From NCBI GenBank assembly GCA_910586225.1, contig CAJUIL010000029.1:1-54425 (forward strand): a stretch of DNA of 54,425 nt. The letters are read 5' to 3'. The notes beneath the pieces are model-generated. The model was not told where the DNA came from, did no database searches, and worked only from the letters and a program-made list of their open reading frames with translations. Source of the DNA: an uncultured Eubacterium sp. GTDB taxonomy: Bacteria > Bacillota > Clostridia > Lachnospirales > Lachnospiraceae. This document shows positions 1 to 8,248 of this stretch, piece by piece. The stretch's first letter is position 1. Each line of letters opens with the position of its first letter. Both the position numbers and the translations under genes were made by a program.

Positions 1-711
1 GTTACAGGCTGATGGAACGGTTTAAGAAAGAATTCCCAAGGCTTCCCGCCTGTTTGTGTGCAGACAGCCTTTATGCGTGTGAAAATTTCTTTGCAAAATG
101 CCGCGGCAGCGGATGGCGTTATATCCTGCGTTATAAAGAAGGCAGCATTCCAACCATTGCGGATGAATACTGCAAACTGAAAAAAACAGAAAAAAAACTG
201 CAGAAAACAGGAACTCAGTGACGGTTCATGCTGACATGACTTTGTAACAGACATTGATTACAACGGGCATAAAATAAACATTATTGAATACAGGGAAGAA
301 CGGTATGTGCAGATAAAAAAGGGGGATAGGAAAGGAGAAACAAAGGATATAAAAGCAGTATTCCTGTTCCTGACAGACCTTGCTGTCAGCCAAAAAAATG
401 TGGCAGCGCTGGCAGAATACGGCAGACGGCGGTGGAAAATAGAAAATGAAGGCTTTAATATCCAAAAAAAGCACGGGTATTACCTGGAACATTTATTTAG
501 CAGAAATTACCAGGCATTAAAAAACCATTATTATCTGATACAGATCGGACACATGATTTCCCAAGTGTTGGAGGCGTGGGAAAAGCTTTGGAAAAAGGCG
601 ACACTGTCCCTGTCAGAAAAGCACAGCCGGATATTTGAATCATTCCAGAATATAAAGTTGTCTGAACACAGGCATGAAACAGGAAAGCGGTTCCAGATAA
701 GGTTCCACTAA
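1..711 (+). pseudogene. DDE transposase remnant (IS4-like), 5' part outside window
   Basis: The reading frame is already open at base 3 and ends at a TGA at 219-221. The rest of the protein continues in a second frame from about 211 to the stop at 709-711, but that frame has an in-frame TGA at 232-234. The gene is therefore broken by a frameshift near the A-rich stretch 180-210 and by a nonsense codon. The first part has the LCADSLYAC core typical of a DDE catalytic segment. The second part has YGRRRWKIENEGF followed by a lysine, which matches the Y-R-E-K signature of IS4-type transposases. No terminal inverted repeat can be assigned because the left end lies outside the window. It marks a likely insertion boundary of the island. 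Confidence 0.8.
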
Positions 712-772
712 TGGAATGTGCTGGAAAGGGGGGGATGCTCTAATATGACATAATAAACGAAAAATGTTTTTC

Positions 773-798
773 AAAACTGCAGTAGGGGGGAGTTTTTT
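773..798 (+). terminator. Weak hairpin with T-run after transposase remnant
   Basis: AAAACT (773-778) pairs with AGTTTT (791-796) around a G-rich 12-base loop, and the T-run continues to 799. The stem is only six A/T-rich pairs, so termination is doubtful. The remaining bases between 712 and 905 show nothing else recognisable. Confidence 0.25.
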
Positions 799-905
799 TG
801 TTTAAAAATGCCATTATTAGAAGATGTAATATGTTTAAAGATACACGTAATTAGAACTGATAAGTCCATAATTTAATCGTCAGTGCTGTAATATCAGAGT
901 GTGGG

Positions 906-934
906 TTGATTGCAAGGGAAGTTTAGAGTATAAT
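906..934 (+). promoter_or_regulatory. Sigma-A promoter of the glycan island
   Basis: TTGATT (906-911), a 17-base spacer and a perfect TATAAT (929-934) lie about 77 bases before the first island gene. It is the only strong vegetative promoter seen at the head of the tandem genes that follow. Confidence 0.75.
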
Positions 935-1010
935 AGTGCTATGATTTTATATTCTGCGAGATGTATGGAATAGATTTGATGATATTTGAAGTTTAAATGG
1001 AGAAATTAAT

Positions 1011-2081
1011 ATGAAAGAGATCATAATATTTGGCGCAGGTAAAATAGGTGATTTTGTCTGTAAACTTTGCCAAAATACATACAAGGTGCTTTGCTTTGTG
1101 GATAATGATGCTTCAGCTTGGGGGGGGGTAAAAAATAATATTGAAATCCTTTCACCAGATACGATATCTAACTTTCCGGATGCTGATATTTTTGTAGCAA
1201 CAAAATATGAGGATCAGATTTTTGCTCAGTTAAAAAGCATGAGTATTCCTGATGACAGAATTTATTCTGCCAAATGCTGTTTATCATTAAAGAATAAGAA
1301 TGAGATACAGAGAAAAAGAACGATAGAACTTAAAAAAATCAGTATAGGTATGTTTTTAAAGGATTTTTATGAGCAATATGGAACTATTAGCTTAAGAGAC
1401 GCGACATTTAATCCTGGTGGTTCAGGAGTACTGGATTATGCGTTTATAAGGGCTGTTTTGCTGAAATACGATTTAAGTACTTATATGGAAATCGGCACAT
1501 ATATAGGGGAGTCTATACATAGCATATCCGATATAACAGATCTTAGTATTAGTTTGACAGTAGAACCAGAGCATCCCGCATCTATGAGGAGATGGTGTAT
1601 GCAGCGTGGAATTCCGGATTATTCCAATCGGCTTGTAACAGATAGAAATATACATCAGTATTTCGCTGATTCTAAAGAGTTTGATTTTGGAAAAATAAAA
1701 GAGAAAATAGATTTATATTTTATAGATGGTGATCATAGTTATGAAGGAGTCGTAAATGATACGAAAAAAGTATTTGCACATAAGGAGCGGGATTCCTTTG
1801 TGATTTGGCATGATTTTTGCACTGATGAGGGAATCATCCAGCAAGATGTTGTAGCAGCCGTAAATGATTCTTTATCAAAAAAGGAATTTGAGCAAGTATT
1901 TGCAACAGATAATAATATGTGCGGCATTTATGTTCCGGATAAATTTTTAAATGATTTTTCTAGATATATGAATTATGAAAATAAGATACTATACACGTAT
2001 GATTTGAATTTTAATGTAAATGAAAGAATGCCTGTTTCTGATTCTCATAATATTTTGGGCTGCGTTCACGGATTCAGGTAG
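1011..2081 (+). CDS. FGAG-module / SAM methyltransferase fusion with poly-G tract
   Basis: This is a 356-residue two-domain protein. Residues 1-95 form a Rossmann-like module beginning IIIFGAGKIG, followed by the FVDND acidic turn; related modules occur in about a dozen other proteins of this island. Residues about 120-300 look like a class I SAM-dependent methyltransferase of the Methyltransf_24 type: YMEIGTYIGES is motif I, followed by VEPEH, then FIDGDHSYEG and IWHDF. It probably methylates a sugar or another small acceptor; the acceptor cannot be read from sequence. A run of nine G at 1130-1138 lies in codons 40-43 in the open state. Losing or gaining one G gives a stop within four codons, so the gene looks phase-variable. 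It is the first gene of the tandem island behind a sigma-A promoter. Confidence 0.75.
   Translation: MKEIIIFGAGKIGDFVCKLCQNTYKVLCFVDNDASAWGGVKNNIEILSPDTISNFPDADIFVATKYEDQIFAQLKSMSIPDDRIYSAKCCLSLKNKNEIQRKRTIELKKISIGMFLKDFYEQYGTISLRDATFNPGGSGVLDYAFIRAVLLKYDLSTYMEIGTYIGESIHSISDITDLSISLTVEPEHPASMRRWCMQRGIPDYSNRLVTDRNIHQYFADSKEFDFGKIKEKIDLYFIDGDHSYEGVVNDTKKVFAHKERDSFVIWHDFCTDEGIIQQDVVAAVNDSLSKKEFEQVFATDNNMCGIYVPDKFLNDFSRYMNYENKILYTYDLNFNVNERMPVSDSHNILGCVHGFR
1130..1138 (+). repeat. Poly-G tract (G9) inside methyltransferase gene
   Basis: Nine consecutive G bases in an A/T-rich gene. In the sequenced state the frame reads through W-G-G-V. With eight G the frame meets TAA immediately after the tract, and with ten G it meets TAA three codons later. 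This is the layout of a slipped-strand contingency switch. Confidence 0.7.
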
Positions 2082-2101
2082 ATTTAAGAAGGTAAATAAA
2101 T

Positions 2102-3181
2102 GTGGGTATAGGTGAAGAGAAAAAACAAGAAATAAATCGGATTATTATATATGGTGCAGGAAACATTGGAAAACGATACTATGAATTTTTTAAACTGCTT
2201 CATATGGAGAGTATTATATATGCTTATTGTGATAAAAATTATAAGGAGATAAACTTTATAGGTGAAGTTCCTGTATATTCATATAATAATTTAAAGGATC
2301 AGGGATATCCATTTGTAATAGCTATGATAGATCAAGATGAAATTTGTACACAGCTGCAAAATGATGCTCAGATATATTATGATGGCATTGGAAGCTGGAT
2401 CAAGGACTATCAAGGGGATGATAATGATTTATATACGTCAATACATGATTTGAATTTGGATAAAGCAGTAAAAATATATGGCGGGATATGTCCCTGCTGC
2501 AAAGAAAAGACACTTTTTATAGCATTTGACTATTGGCTGAGAGATTATTATAAGTGTTTATTTTGCGGAAGTATTCCGCGGCAAAGAGCTCTAATAAAGG
2601 TATTAGAGCAAGAAATGCCGAATTGGAAAGATATGAAAATACATGAAAGTTCACCAAATGGAAATATTTTGCGTATGTTTAGAGAACAGTGTGCACAATA
2701 TACATATTCCTATTGGTATGAGGATGAAGCATTAGGCAGAGAATTACAAAGCGGCAGCACAAATCAGAATTTGGAAAACTTAACATTTGAAGATGAAACG
2801 TTTGATATCTTCATTACACAGGATGTTTTAGAACACGTAAATCGTCCGGAAAAAGTTTTGATGGAGATATCCCGGACCTTAAAAAAAGGCGGAAAGCATA
2901 TATTTACGACACCGTTATATCCGTTTAAAAAGACAATACCTAGAATAAAAATGCACGGAGATAAAAGAGAACTTATTTTATCGCCAATTTATCATGGCAA
3001 TCCAATTAGCAGGGATGGATCATTGGTGACGTATGAATGGGGGGGATATGATTTTCTTGAGATGGTTGATGAGATCACGGGCATGGAATCTAAGATAGTA
3101 GAATTCCCAAATAGCAAAGAAAATTTTGAAAACGGGCTGGAGGGAGATTTTCTGCAAGTCATTGTCTCTACAAAAATATAA
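2102..3181 (+). CDS. FGAG-module / zinc-ribbon / SAM methyltransferase
   Basis: This 359-residue protein starts at GTG after an AGAAGG site; the nearby ATG at 2100 stops at once. Residues 13-110 are a Rossmann-like module starting IIIYGAGNIG. Residues about 130-165 carry CPCC and CLFCGS cysteine pairs, suggesting a small zinc ribbon. Residues about 180-355 are a Methyltransf_11-type SAM methyltransferase, with the late motif FDIFITQDVLEHV and LKKGGKH. Motif I is degenerate, reading HESSPNG where an acidic G-rich loop is expected, as seen in some zinc-ribbon methyltransferases. It follows the previous gene by 20 bases and probably modifies a sugar. A seven-G run at 3039-3045 lies near the 3' end. 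Activity is inferred only. Confidence 0.65.
   Translation: MGIGEEKKQEINRIIIYGAGNIGKRYYEFFKLLHMESIIYAYCDKNYKEINFIGEVPVYSYNNLKDQGYPFVIAMIDQDEICTQLQNDAQIYYDGIGSWIKDYQGDDNDLYTSIHDLNLDKAVKIYGGICPCCKEKTLFIAFDYWLRDYYKCLFCGSIPRQRALIKVLEQEMPNWKDMKIHESSPNGNILRMFREQCAQYTYSYWYEDEALGRELQSGSTNQNLENLTFEDETFDIFITQDVLEHVNRPEKVLMEISRTLKKGGKHIFTTPLYPFKKTIPRIKMHGDKRELILSPIYHGNPISRDGSLVTYEWGGYDFLEMVDEITGMESKIVEFPNSKENFENGLEGDFLQVIVSTKI
3039..3045 (+). repeat. Poly-G tract (G7) near 3' end of methyltransferase
   Basis: Seven G bases encode W-G-G at about residue 315 of 359. One extra G gives a TGA two codons later. One fewer G changes the last part of the protein for some 17 codons before a stop. Confidence 0.5.
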
Positions 3182-3232
3182 ATGACTAAGAATACGTAGG
3201 AGAGTTATTTGGATACGGAAAGGAGAAATGGC

Positions 3233-4231
3233 ATGAAGGAGACAGAAAAAATGGAAATGGGGGGGTATTTATCATTTGAATTAAATGATGATGGTGAATA
3301 TTATAAAAATTATGATCCATATACTTTAAAAGTAAATTCAGGAAGAACGGCAATATTTGTAATATTGCAAAATGTAAGGCCGAAAAGAATACTGATTCCC
3401 TATTTTTATTGCCCCTCAGTAGAGGAATTTATAAGTGAGCTGAATATACCGATCATAAAATATGATATAAATAAACAGTTCATGCCGGAAAAATTGGACA
3501 TCAAGGAAGGCGATATGCTCATTTTGGTAAACTATTTTGGATTATATACCGACAATATAAACCAAGTACTGCAGGCATACCCTGATAAGAATATAATCGT
3601 AGATAATTCACAGGCTTTTTATGCAGCTCCAATCATGAAAAAAAATATATACAATGTCTACTCCTGCAGAAAGTTTTTTGGAGTGACAGATGGGGCATAT
3701 GTTATATCCCAAAATCCAGTTCACGCTAATTTAGAAAAAGGGAGGTCAAGCGGTTACATTAATTTTATTTTAAGGCAGATAGAAGAAGGTACAAATGCTT
3801 GTTATAAAGAAAATTTGAAAAATGAGGAAAGGCTGGCTAGTCAGAAAGAATTAATGTCTGATTTAACGAAGAGAATTTTAAGGTCGATCGATTATGCCAG
3901 GGCTGCAGAACGCAGAAGAAGTAATTTTATTTTTTTAGAAAAACGATTAAGTTTCTATCAGATGTTAAGATTAAAGCTGGATCAAAACGTACCATATATG
4001 TATCCGCTGTTGTGCGAGTACAATATAAGAAAAAGATTAGTAGAAGAACATATTTACGTTCCTGTTTTATGGAAAGAATTATTGGACGGGCAGTATCAGG
4101 GAACTACGGAACAATATTTATCGCAAAATATTTTATATTTGCCGCTTGACCAGCGTTACAGCGATAAGGAATTAGAGTATATGGCACGCTTAATAGAAAA
4201 ATTAATACATGAGGAGGGAAACAAGCAATGA
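3233..4231 (+). CDS. DegT/DnrJ/EryC1-type PLP aminotransferase (divergent)
   Basis: I place the start at ATG 3233 because AGGAG sits seven bases upstream. A TTG at 3209, also with an AGGAG site, would add eight residues. The 332-residue protein has the fold signature of sugar aminotransferases: VNSGRTAI near the N-terminus, IVDNSQAF for the PLP ring aspartate, and YSCRKFFG with the likely Schiff-base lysine at residue 147. The family normally reads S-x-x-x-T-K at that place, so this is a divergent member and slightly short. It probably makes an amino sugar or recognises an aminated precursor for the glycan. It overlaps the following methyltransferase gene by four bases (ATGA), implying coupled translation. 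A seven-G run lies at codons 10-11. Confidence 0.65.
   Translation: MKETEKMEMGGYLSFELNDDGEYYKNYDPYTLKVNSGRTAIFVILQNVRPKRILIPYFYCPSVEEFISELNIPIIKYDINKQFMPEKLDIKEGDMLILVNYFGLYTDNINQVLQAYPDKNIIVDNSQAFYAAPIMKKNIYNVYSCRKFFGVTDGAYVISQNPVHANLEKGRSSGYINFILRQIEEGTNACYKENLKNEERLASQKELMSDLTKRILRSIDYARAAERRRSNFIFLEKRLSFYQMLRLKLDQNVPYMYPLLCEYNIRKRLVEEHIYVPVLWKELLDGQYQGTTEQYLSQNILYLPLDQRYSDKELEYMARLIEKLIHEEGNKQ
3259..3265 (+). repeat. Poly-G tract (G7) at the 5' end of aminotransferase
   Basis: Seven G bases follow ATG in the ninth to eleventh codons. With six G the frame ends at TAA six codons after the tract, and with eight G it ends at TGA about four codons after. A one-base slip would therefore switch the gene off. 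Confidence 0.55.
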
Positions 4232-4899
4232 AAGCAGGATTAAATAGTATCAAACAAAAAATGGACGCCCGGTATGAAGAATATGGGTATTCTCCGACAA
4301 CATTAGATATCAGAGGAAAGGATAAGCAGTACGAGCGCTATAAAGTTTTAACATCACAGTATCATTTTCATGGGAAAAGTGTGCTTGATATAGGATGCGG
4401 ATTTGGAGATTTAAATGAGCAGCTGTCAAAATTAACAAATGGTAATTACGCATATACAGGAATAGATTTTTCAAAAAGTATTATAGAAGAAGCTAAAAAA
4501 CATTATAAAGGAAAAGACAGACAATTTGTATGCGGAGAATTCCTTGATTTTGAGTTTGATAAAGAGTATGATTATGGCATTTTATCGGGAATGCTTAATT
4601 ATCCGATAGATGAAGATAATTATGCTTATGTATATGAAGTAATGAAAAAGGCGTTATTGCTTTGCAAAGATGGAATTGCATTTGATTTTTTGTCAGATAA
4701 AGTAGACTATAAACTTGATCATGCATTTCACTACGATCCGGTGCGGATTTTAAACATAGCATATAGTTTTTCAAGAAGAGTCTTATTAAGAAATGATTGT
4801 TTTCCGTTTGAATTTAGTGTTTATGTGTATAAGGATGACAGCTTTTCGAAAGAAGATACGACATTTATACAATATAAACAGGAAGAGGTTTTACTATGA
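4228..4899 (+). CDS. Class I SAM-dependent methyltransferase
   Basis: This is a 223-residue single-domain methyltransferase. Motif I is VLDIGCGFGD (about residues 52-61), followed by GIDFSKSIIEEA as the acidic loop after beta-2. Later strands include DYGILSGMLNY. There is no added module, unlike its neighbours. It overlaps the upstream aminotransferase by four bases and the downstream WbqC-type gene by four bases, so the three are translationally coupled and probably act on the same sugar. N- or O-methylation of an amino sugar is plausible but not shown by sequence. Confidence 0.75.
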   Translation: MKAGLNSIKQKMDARYEEYGYSPTTLDIRGKDKQYERYKVLTSQYHFHGKSVLDIGCGFGDLNEQLSKLTNGNYAYTGIDFSKSIIEEAKKHYKGKDRQFVCGEFLDFEFDKEYDYGILSGMLNYPIDEDNYAYVYEVMKKALLLCKDGIAFDFLSDKVDYKLDHAFHYDPVRILNIAYSFSRRVLLRNDCFPFEFSVYVYKDDSFSKEDTTFIQYKQEEVLL

Positions 4900-5594
4900 G
4901 ACTGGCGGTTTTACAATCTAATTATATTCCTTGGAAGGGATATTTTGACCTTATACATGATGTAGATTTATTTTTATTTTATGATGAAGTACAATATACA
5001 AAAAATGACTGGAGGAACAGGAATAAGATAAAGACAGAAAACGGTTTAAAATGGTTAACGCTGCCATGCGGATACGATTTGAACAGAAGGATTTATGAGG
5101 TCAAAATAAAATCTGAAATTGATTGGCGGAATCAGCATTACAGCATACTGAGGCAGACATATAAAAAGGCTCCTTATTATAAAAAATACGACGAATTTTT
5201 ACACTATATCTACTTAGAGAAAGAATGGGAATATTTATATGAATTAAACAGGTATCTAATTAAACATATTGCGAAAGAGTTTTTGGGAATAACGACGAAA
5301 TTTGACGACAGCAGGAATTACCAATCGAATGGAAAAAAAGAAAAAAAATTGTTTGAATTAGTGAAGTCTGCAGGAGCGGATACCTATGTGTCAGGCCTGG
5401 CGGCAAAGGCTTACCTGCAGCCGGACGACTATCAAAAAGAGGGTATTGAAATTGTTTGGAAAGATTATCATGGGTATCCGGTATATGAGCAGTTTTTTGG
5501 GAAATTTTGCCATGAAGTCAGTATTTTAGATTTGTTATTTTATGTTGGAGATGATGCTCCATATTATATATGGGGGTGGAGAGAAAATGATTGA
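4896..5594 (+). CDS. WbqC family protein
   Basis: This 232-residue protein matches the WbqC-like family. The N-terminal LAVLQSNYIPWKGYFDLI, the YDEVQYTKNDWRNRNKI block and the later LKWLTLPCGYD are characteristic. WbqC proteins occur in O-antigen and flagellin-glycan clusters beside sugar aminotransferases and are thought to act on activated amino sugars, perhaps as acyl- or amino-acyl transferases; the chemistry is not settled. Here it lies directly before an RffA-type transaminase and shares ends with both neighbours (four-base overlap upstream, eight-base overlap downstream). A role in N-acylating the RffA product is a reasonable inference. Confidence 0.8.
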   Translation: MRLAVLQSNYIPWKGYFDLIHDVDLFLFYDEVQYTKNDWRNRNKIKTENGLKWLTLPCGYDLNRRIYEVKIKSEIDWRNQHYSILRQTYKKAPYYKKYDEFLHYIYLEKEWEYLYELNRYLIKHIAKEFLGITTKFDDSRNYQSNGKKEKKLFELVKSAGADTYVSGLAAKAYLQPDDYQKEGIEIVWKDYHGYPVYEQFFGKFCHEVSILDLLFYVGDDAPYYIWGWREND

Positions 5595-6729
5595 CTTTAA
5601 TAAACCCAATTTCTTTTCCAAAGGATTAGAATACATAAAAGAGGCTATTTGTGTCAATAAGCAGTTAAACGGCGACGGGCCGTTTGGTTTAAAATGCTCC
5701 GAGTGGATGGAAAAAACTTTTGGATGCTGTAAAGTGATGCTGACGACGTCATGTACGCATGGATTAGAGCTTTCGGCGCTGTTGTGCGGGATACAGCCGG
5801 GAGATGAGGTTATTATGCCTTCTTTTACTTTTGTCTCTACAGCAAATGCTTTTGCGCTGCGCGGTGCAAAAATCAAATTTGTGGATATCGAACCTGGTAC
5901 GATGAATATGAACTGTCATTTATTAGAAGCAGCAATTACGAAAAAGACAAAAGCAATCGTACCTGTACATTATGCCGGAGTAGCATGTGAAATGGACGTC
6001 ATTATGGATATCGCCAGAGAAAAGAAGCTTTTTGTTGTGGAAGATGCAGCGCAGGCAATGATGGCAAAATATAAAGGACGATTTTTGGGTACCATTGGGG
6101 ATTTTGGTACCTATAGTTTTCATGAGACGAAGAATTATACAATGGGTGAGGGCGGAACGATTAATATTAATCGGGAAGAATACATAAAACGCGGAGAAGT
6201 TATTCGCGAAAAAGGGACAAACAGGAAAGCGTATTATAGAGGCGAGATAGATAAATATTCCTGGACAGACTTGGGTTCTTCTTATCTGCCTAGTGAGCTG
6301 AATGCAGCATATTTATATGCGCAGCTGGAACAGGCGGAGCTGATTAATAGAAAAAGGCTTTTTCTATGGAACTGTTATTATGACGGACTGCAGGAGCTTG
6401 CACAGAAAGAAGTGATCAGCATTCCCCATATTCCAAAAGAGTGCGAGCATAATGGCCATATCTTTTACATAAAAATGAAAAACCTGGACGAACGGACTAA
6501 GATGTTAGCGTTTCTGAAACAAAAAGGAATCAATGCGGTATTCCACTATGTGCCGCTGCACACATCTAAGGCAGGAAAAAGATATGGGGAATTCGTCGGA
6601 CAAGATGTATATACGACAAAGGAGAGCGAGCGATTGATCCGTTTGCCAATGTACTATGAACTGCAAAAAGAAGACTGCGCATATATTATTGCCAGTATCT
6701 ATCAATATTTTGGGATCGGTGATGCATAG
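5587..6729 (+). CDS. rffA: dTDP-4-amino-4,6-dideoxygalactose transaminase
   Basis: The 380-residue protein begins at ATG 5587 after GGAGAG; an in-frame upstream start at 5542 would run far into the previous gene and lacks a site. It closely follows the enterobacterial RffA/WecE pattern throughout, including LTTSCTHGLEL, PGDEVIMPSFTFVSTANAF, VPVHYAGVACEMD and VVEDAAQAM. The PLP lysine is at residue 182 in SFHETKNYT, followed by GEGG. The length agrees with the family (about 376). The enzyme converts dTDP-4-keto-6-deoxyglucose with glutamate to dTDP-4-amino-4,6-dideoxygalactose (dTDP-Fuc4N). The next gene resembles WecF, the matching transferase, so the pair supports a Fuc4N-type residue in the glycan. 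dTDP-sugar precursor genes are not in this window. Confidence 0.92.
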   Translation: MIDFNKPNFFSKGLEYIKEAICVNKQLNGDGPFGLKCSEWMEKTFGCCKVMLTTSCTHGLELSALLCGIQPGDEVIMPSFTFVSTANAFALRGAKIKFVDIEPGTMNMNCHLLEAAITKKTKAIVPVHYAGVACEMDVIMDIAREKKLFVVEDAAQAMMAKYKGRFLGTIGDFGTYSFHETKNYTMGEGGTININREEYIKRGEVIREKGTNRKAYYRGEIDKYSWTDLGSSYLPSELNAAYLYAQLEQAELINRKRLFLWNCYYDGLQELAQKEVISIPHIPKECEHNGHIFYIKMKNLDERTKMLAFLKQKGINAVFHYVPLHTSKAGKRYGEFVGQDVYTTKESERLIRLPMYYELQKEDCAYIIASIYQYFGIGDA

Positions 6730-6787
6730 CTGCAAACTTTAAAACTGGATATTTTATGAAATAATAAAAAGGGGGTATGTCTAACGT

Positions 6788-8248
6788 ATGTTATATAATA
6801 AAGAGCTTAAGGAAGTAAATATACAGCATATTTTAAATGACAGGAAAAAAGTGATATTGTTTGGAGCATCGAAAGGAAACAGGCACATACAGGATCTGTT
6901 AAAGACAGTGGAAATAAGCCATGTGTTTGATAATGATTCAGGATTATGGGGACAGATGCTTTATGGAGTCAGAATTGAAGAACCTAAATATGTAGAAAAC
7001 GCGGTAGTATTGACAGCGGTGTTACGGTATGAGGAAGTGCTGAAACAATTAGAAGCGCTTGGCATTTATGATATGTACTTCTATCTGAATGATGAAATAT
7101 ATAGAAAAAGGCTTGCGATATCAAAATATTTTACGGTGGAGGATTTTAAGTTTACTGCGGATGGATCGGAAAAATATATACATATAATACCTGATCAGAA
7201 ATTTGTACTTCCGCTGTTTCACATTCTTCAAACATATTTTAATCCTTACGAGCACCTGGTATTGATCCATAATTTAGAAGGAAAAAATCCTAATAATCTG
7301 TATGGCAGCTGGGAAAAGTACAAAGAATGGAAAGAAAAATATCATAATGTATATATCGTGGATGATTACGTCAACACCTATTTATATAATTGGACAGAAA
7401 AATTGCATGAATTGGATGAAATTATTTTAAAATGCAATAAAATCATATTCCATGGTGAATGGCTGTGTGACGTAATTGACGGTTTTTTTTCATTTCACAG
7501 GAAAGCATTATTAGAAAAGGCTGTCTGGATACCTTGGTCAGCTACATTTGGCAAAGATGAGATAAATATGGCGCATATGAATAAAGTGCTAAAGTATGTC
7601 CGTGGAATTGCCGTATATGGGGATCAAATTGACTATATTAAGAAACATTTGTATATGTATTCTTATGAAATCATAGATACAAGCCTTTCTTATGTTCAAG
7701 AAATAGAAAGACCGCCGGTGATTAAGAAAAAGACGAATGTTTTGGTTAGCCATTCCTGCTATAGTTATGACCATGTGCTGGAAGCTTTATATGATTTGGA
7801 GCATTTTAACGGTATGATTGAAGTATACTGCATTACATCCTATGGACATGAACAAACGATTGCGGAGGCAAAACAAACAGGGAGCAGTATTTATGGAGAT
7901 CACTTTCATCCCGTCGATCAATTTATGAAGTATTCGGATTATGTTCAATTTCTTTCCGAGATGGATGTGGCTTATTTTGCTGAGGAGATTGCAGCCGGAT
8001 ATAATACAACGATGCTCATGTTTTGGCTGGGTGTAAAAGTTTACTTTAAGGAGCATTCTCAGCCGTATGAAACATACAGGAACGACGGATTCTATGTCCA
8101 TGATTATTATGCGGCAAAACAACAAAGCATCCATGAGTTTTTTAATAATGATTATGAGGAAGAAAATTGCGAGCTGGGCAAGCTTAGATGCGCCGGAGAT
8201 GAGCAGAAAAAAAATTGGAAAAAAGTATTGGAGTATGATTGGTCATGA
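6788..8248 (+). CDS. FGAG-module / WecF-like TDP-Fuc4NAc transferase
   Basis: A 486-residue fusion starts after AAGGGGG. Residues 20-120 form a Rossmann-like module (VILFGASKGN, then FDNDSGLWG). Residues about 125-480 resemble the Fuc4NAc transferase family (WecF/RffT, GT56). The matching blocks are IIFHGEWLC (compare FFHGQF), VLVSHSCYSYDHVLEAL (compare VGNSGDRSNEHV), the YVQFLSEMDVAYF segment, and the following loop with a single-lobe C-terminal helix. WecF transfers 4-acetamido-fucose from TDP in enterobacterial common antigen synthesis. Its position straight after rffA fits transfer of that sugar here. The N-terminal module is not part of enterobacterial WecF. The acceptor is unknown; a flagellin-linked sugar is an inference. 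Confidence 0.7.
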   Translation: MLYNKELKEVNIQHILNDRKKVILFGASKGNRHIQDLLKTVEISHVFDNDSGLWGQMLYGVRIEEPKYVENAVVLTAVLRYEEVLKQLEALGIYDMYFYLNDEIYRKRLAISKYFTVEDFKFTADGSEKYIHIIPDQKFVLPLFHILQTYFNPYEHLVLIHNLEGKNPNNLYGSWEKYKEWKEKYHNVYIVDDYVNTYLYNWTEKLHELDEIILKCNKIIFHGEWLCDVIDGFFSFHRKALLEKAVWIPWSATFGKDEINMAHMNKVLKYVRGIAVYGDQIDYIKKHLYMYSYEIIDTSLSYVQEIERPPVIKKKTNVLVSHSCYSYDHVLEALYDLEHFNGMIEVYCITSYGHEQTIAEAKQTGSSIYGDHFHPVDQFMKYSDYVQFLSEMDVAYFAEEIAAGYNTTMLMFWLGVKVYFKEHSQPYETYRNDGFYVHDYYAAKQQSIHEFFNNDYEEENCELGKLRCAGDEQKKNWKKVLEYDWS

